Source of the DNA: an uncultured Flavobacteriales bacterium
Lineage (GTDB): Bacteria; Bacteroidota; Bacteroidia; Palsa-965
NCBI GenBank assembly: GCA_937974275.1
Contig: CALJIF010000076.1
Location: forward strand, 1 to 8,816
Length of the DNA: 8,816 nucleotides
Direction of reading: 5' to 3'
Below are positions 6,026 to 8,816 of this stretch, piece by piece. The position numbers and the translations under genes are program-made. Below the pieces are notes generated by a model that was not told the origin of the DNA, searched no databases, and was given only the letters and a program-made list of their open reading frames with translations. Within the stretch, counting starts at the first letter, position 1; each line of letters begins with the position of its first letter.

Positions 6026-7393
6026 GTTCGTTTTAGTCTTTTTCTTGAATACAACTTTTACAACGAAATAAATGATCAGTGCGGAAAGCACTCCGGTGAG
6101 GAAGTCCGTAACAGGTACCATAATGGCAGTGTACACCATCATTGAAAATTCGAATTTCCCGGTATGTTTTACTTCACGTATTTCTGAAGGCTTGATCATG
6201 TTACTCGCTACCCAAATTAAAATTCCTCCAATGCAAGCCATCGGTATTAGTTCCAAATACTGTGCTAAGTAAAATGCCATTACTAATTTGAGGACTGCTT
6301 TGAAATAGCCTGCCAGTGGAGTTTGAGCACCTGCTTTAATACTGGTTGCTGTTCGTGCTAATGCGCCGGTGCACGGAAATCCTTGTATAAGCGGAGTAAT
6401 AATTTGCACCATACCTTGTCCGAAAAATTCCTTGTCCGGATTAAAAGGTGTGCGATCATTCTTTGCCAACTTGTCGGCCATACTGGAACACAAGATGCTT
6501 TCAACGCCGGAAACAAATACGATAGCACCAACGAAATATATAATGTCGATGATTACATCGAAGGTAACACCCGGCAATACCGGTGCGGTAAATTCAAAAA
6601 AGTTATTTGGAATAGAACCGTATAAATCGCGAACCAACATGATGTTTTTATCAGCCAGCAACGTTGATGATAAAATTGTTGCAACAAGCATCGCAATTAC
6701 AGGACCGGGGATGAAAATGGAAATTCGAATCAGAAATTTTGCTAATGCAAATGTGAGTAAACCAAGAAAAATGGCCCATCCGTTAATCAACCCCATATTA
6801 CTCCATGCTGTCGAAAAACGTTCATAGAAACTTCCTGTATCGCCCGTCAGTGCGGCAAAAGATTCCAATCCTAAAACATCTTTCATATTGGTGAGTGCGA
6901 TTGCAACAGCAATACCTATCGTGAATCCGACAATAATAGAGTTGGGAACCAATTTTGCAAATCGACCAAATCCGAACAATCCCATCACGATCAGAATTAT
7001 TCCCGAGATAATGGATACGAGTATGAGGAAGCCGTGAGCTTGTTCAAAAGTGCCTCCATTTTCAGTCCCATATTTACTGATCAGTGCAGCAATAACCGGA
7101 ATGAACGCGGCAGTCGGTCCATACACTTGATATTTTGATCCACCAAATGTTCTTCCGATGATGCAGGCCATTGCTCCTGCAATAATTCCATGTTCAGGGC
7201 GCATACCCATTGCCATCGCAAAACCCATTGCCATTGGGATTGCAGTCATCGCCACAATTAGTCCTGCACTAAAATCGCGATAAACAGTTTTGCCCCAGTT
7301 GTCTTTGGTTAAGTCTTCCCAACGTGAGTCGAAGAAAGTGAAGAATAGTTTTACTCGCCCTGCGAGTGTAGTGGGAAATTTGGTTTTACTCAT
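6011..7393 (-). CDS. SulP-family inorganic anion transporter without STAS domain
   Basis: A 460-residue membrane protein of the SLC26/SulP family, which carry sulfate, bicarbonate or related anions across the inner membrane. Landmarks in order are RDFSAGLIVAMTAIPMAMGFA (about 39-59, the family's signature helix), VYGPTAAFIP (90-99), VSGVESILCSSMADKL (294-309), and EFFGQGMVQIITPLIQGFPCTGALARTATSIKAGAQTPLAG (322-362, matching the NELxGQGxxN...GFPxTGxxxRTxxNxxxGAxTPLAG region). The chain stops 12 residues after the last membrane helix with a Lys-rich tail (KKKTK), so the cytoplasmic STAS domain usual in the family is absent. Only 62 bases separate its stop from the convergent gene, so no displaced STAS remnant can lie there. 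The start ATG is 3 bases after the stop of the UspA-like gene, so the two are an operon. The transported ion cannot be told; bicarbonate and sulfate are both possible. Confidence 0.94.
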   Translation of the reverse strand: MSKTKFPTTLAGRVKLFFTFFDSRWEDLTKDNWGKTVYRDFSAGLIVAMTAIPMAMGFAMAMGMRPEHGIIAGAMACIIGRTFGGSKYQVYGPTAAFIPVIAALISKYGTENGGTFEQAHGFLILVSIISGIILIVMGLFGFGRFAKLVPNSIIVGFTIGIAVAIALTNMKDVLGLESFAALTGDTGSFYERFSTAWSNMGLINGWAIFLGLLTFALAKFLIRISIFIPGPVIAMLVATILSSTLLADKNIMLVRDLYGSIPNNFFEFTAPVLPGVTFDVIIDIIYFVGAIVFVSGVESILCSSMADKLAKNDRTPFNPDKEFFGQGMVQIITPLIQGFPCTGALARTATSIKAGAQTPLAGYFKAVLKLVMAFYLAQYLELIPMACIGGILIWVASNMIKPSEIREVKHTGKFEFSMMVYTAIMVPVTDFLTGVLSALIIYFVVKVVFKKKTKTNVELQ

Positions 7394-7396
7394 GTT

Positions 7397-7870
7397 TTAC
7401 TGGAATAAAGAGATCAACTCCGTGATATGATTTTGGGTGGTGGATTGTGGAATTCGAATGGAACGAATGGGCCTGTTTGCTGCAGCCAGCAATTGCATGG
7501 GGTTTACGAGTTGACGGTTCGTTTTGAATACAAAATCTTCCGGAACAACGATTTCATCAACGCGATGTGCATCGAGAAAATTAATCATGGCATTTTTGTT
7601 GGTGCCGTGAAATCCATGAATAGAAATTGGGCCGTACAGTTTTGTTTCGAAACGATTGGTAATTATTTCCAATGCTTCGGAAAAATCACGATTCAAATGA
7701 CTCTGCAGTTTTTTATGTGGGCGGAAAAGCAATAGATCGGTAATAGAATCATTGAGAGATTCCGCGTACATCAATACAATACGAACACGGTCAACATGTT
7801 CTAAACTTTGCTTAACCGTATACAAAGAAGCAACTGTAAAATCTGTCGGAATTAGAAGTGTCTTTGCCAT
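7397..7870 (-). CDS. UspA-like universal stress family protein, degenerate
   Basis: A 157-residue cytoplasmic protein. The first strand and loop, KTLLIPTDFTVASLYTVKQSL (3-23), is the classic Usp opening (strand, P-T/V-D-F/S, then helix). The Rossmann-like pattern goes on with RIVLMYAES (30-38), a helix about 60-76, ISIHGFHGT (82-90) and VDEIVVPEDFV (104-114). The Gly-rich nucleotide-binding motif of ATP-binding Usp proteins (G-2x-G-9x-G-S/T), expected near residues 112-132, is absent; that region reads KTNRQLVNPMQLLAAANRPI, so ATP binding is doubtful. It lies 3 bases upstream of the SulP transporter on the same strand and 71 bases downstream of a sensor kinase gene. I infer that it may serve as a soluble partner or regulator of the transporter, which lacks its own cytoplasmic STAS domain. 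Family membership is likely but the fold assignment rests on the N-terminus. Confidence 0.82.
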   Translation of the reverse strand: MAKTLLIPTDFTVASLYTVKQSLEHVDRVRIVLMYAESLNDSITDLLLFRPHKKLQSHLNRDFSEALEIITNRFETKLYGPISIHGFHGTNKNAMINFLDAHRVDEIVVPEDFVFKTNRQLVNPMQLLAAANRPIRSIRIPQSTTQNHITELISLFQ

Positions 7871-7889
7871 ATCATCGGATTAATGATGA

Positions 7890-7897
7890 CAAGGCTA
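7890..7897 (-). promoter_or_regulatory. Weak candidate -7 box (TAGCCTTG) for the UspA-SulP operon
   Basis: On the minus strand TAGCCTTG differs from TAnnTTTG by one base and lies 19 bases before the ATG at 7870. The 71-base gap after the sensor kinase could hold a promoter, but read-through from the kinase gene is equally possible since no terminator is visible in it. Confidence 0.25.
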
Positions 7898-7941
7898 CAG
7901 CTACGGGATTAGACGGACTTTAAGATGAGATTAGAATTCGA

Positions 7942-8816
7942 TTAGGATTTCAAGTCCGGCATTAAGAGCGGCAATTTGATGGTCACTGTTGTCCCGGAAT
8001 TGACTTTGGACTTGACCAAAAGTTCTCCTTTATGCAACTTCACCACGTTTCGGGTAAGTGGCAATCCAATTCCATATCCCTCGAATAGTTTGGTATTGGA
8101 AGCCCGGAAGAACGGATCATAAATAAATGGCATTTCCGAGTCCGGAATACCAATTCCGTGATCTTGAATGTTTAGAATGATGTGTTTGTCGGAGGACGCG
8201 AGATAAACTTCTACCGTTTGATTACCGGAATATTTGCAGGCGTTGTTTAAAATATTGGCAATAGCCATTTGCAGCAGTTGTTTGTTGCCAAATACCTTCA
8301 GCTTACGTGGGTCTTCGGGAAGTAAACTAAGATCAATTTGAATTTTATTTTGCGGATTCAACTTATTGATGATCTCATGCGTTTGCCAAAGCACTTCGTC
8401 CAGACGGACCATTTCGAAGTTGCTGCCTTTTTCTCTGTAGCCGGTTTGGGCAAGAAACAGGAGCGATTTAGTGATTTGGTCAAGTCGTTCTGCCTGTTGT
8501 AAAATGTGCTGAATGGCGATTTCGTATTCAGTAGGTGAACGTTGTTTCATCAAAGCCACATCTGCTTCACCTATTATAGCAGTTAAAGGAGTACCCAGTT
8601 CATGTGACGCATTGCTGATGAAATTCTTCTGCGTTTCAAATGCGGTTTCTATTCGACTTAAAAGATCATTGAACGTATTAATCAATTCATTGATTTCATT
8701 GCTGTTGTTGCCTTTTGCCGGTTCCAGTCGAAGATGAATGTTCTCGGAGCTGATTTCTTTTACTTTGGCAGTAATTTCCTGAATAGGGACAAAGATGTGT
8801 CTTGAAAAATAAATGG
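7942..8816 (-). CDS. Sensor histidine kinase, C-terminal part (HAMP-HisKA-HATPase)
   Basis: The gene enters from the right edge; 290 residues are visible. A start at the TTG at 8685 would be wrong, because the frame stays open to the edge and encodes the end of a membrane segment and a HAMP linker (VPIQEITAKVKEISSENIHL...NEINELINTFNDLLSRIE). Then comes the phosphoacceptor helix with NASHELGTPLTAIIGE (His at visible residue 71), in which the usual Arg of HELRTPL is Gly. The ATPase domain has an N box (LQMAIANILNNACKYSG), G1 (DHGIGIPDSE), an F box (YDPFFRAS) and G2 (GYGIGLPLTRNVV). The autophosphorylation and ATP-binding elements are complete, so the kinase should be active; its sensor part and probably a response regulator lie beyond the window. 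The layout resembles the CusS/metal-responsive type, but the signal is unknown. It precedes the UspA-SulP pair on the same strand by 71 bases. Confidence 0.95.
   Translation of the reverse strand, partial: IYFSRHIFVPIQEITAKVKEISSENIHLRLEPAKGNNSNEINELINTFNDLLSRIETAFETQKNFISNASHELGTPLTAIIGEADVALMKQRSPTEYEIAIQHILQQAERLDQITKSLLFLAQTGYREKGSNFEMVRLDEVLWQTHEIINKLNPQNKIQIDLSLLPEDPRKLKVFGNKQLLQMAIANILNNACKYSGNQTVEVYLASSDKHIILNIQDHGIGIPDSEMPFIYDPFFRASNTKLFEGYGIGLPLTRNVVKLHKGELLVKSKVNSGTTVTIKLPLLMPDLKS

Noticed and set aside
6369..6827. 152-codon plus-strand open frame inside the SulP region
   Set aside because: It is antisense to conserved SulP motifs and shows no recognisable protein pattern; its length comes from the codon bias of the real gene.
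7427..7735. 102-codon plus-strand open frame opposite the UspA-like gene
   Set aside because: Antisense to a gene in a tight operon, with no upstream -7 box or recognisable protein pattern.
1..8816. tRNA, rRNA, riboswitch, CRISPR, transposase, phage or toxin-antitoxin genes
   Set aside because: I saw no spaced direct repeats, cloverleaf-like segments, transposase motifs or terminal inverted repeats; gene content and base composition look uniform along the window.

Overview
The window looks like ordinary chromosomal sequence from a member of the Bacteroidota (moderate GC). The signs are a secreted protein with a C-terminal type IX secretion sorting domain, several -7 promoter boxes of the TAnnTTTG type typical of this phylum, very short leaders, and mostly no Shine-Dalgarno sequence. 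I cannot fix the genus from this sequence. I found no rRNA, tRNA, CRISPR array, insertion sequence or phage gene, and no sign of recent transfer.

Left part, minus strand (1-2048). A gene for a small conserved protein of unknown function is followed by a class I photolyase, with a 4-base ATGA overlap, so the two are very probably co-transcribed and translationally coupled. Beyond them a secreted protein runs off the left edge; its N-terminus faintly recalls the GWxTD-type secreted proteins of Bacteroidota.

Middle, plus strand (2096-5948). A divergent promoter region of under 70 bases separates the photolyase pair from a TlpA/ResA-like membrane-anchored thioredoxin. Next come a secreted CxxCH protein with a type IX sorting tail, a strong terminator, a small helical coiled-coil protein, a second strong terminator, and a 581-residue family 39-type membrane glycosyltransferase (ArnT/PMT-like) that starts with GTG just after a -7 box.

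Right part, minus strand (6011-8816). A sensor histidine kinase (HAMP-HisKA-HATPase, N-terminus outside the window) is followed by a degenerate UspA-like protein and then, 3 bases later, a SulP-family anion transporter that ends directly after its membrane domain and has no STAS domain. This transporter and the glycosyltransferase converge on a 62-base gap holding a terminator hairpin for the minus strand and a second inverted repeat.

No single undescribed system stands out. The best leads are three pairings: the photolyase with its coupled unknown partner, the STAS-less SulP with the UspA-like protein, and the thioredoxin beside the CxxCH secreted protein.
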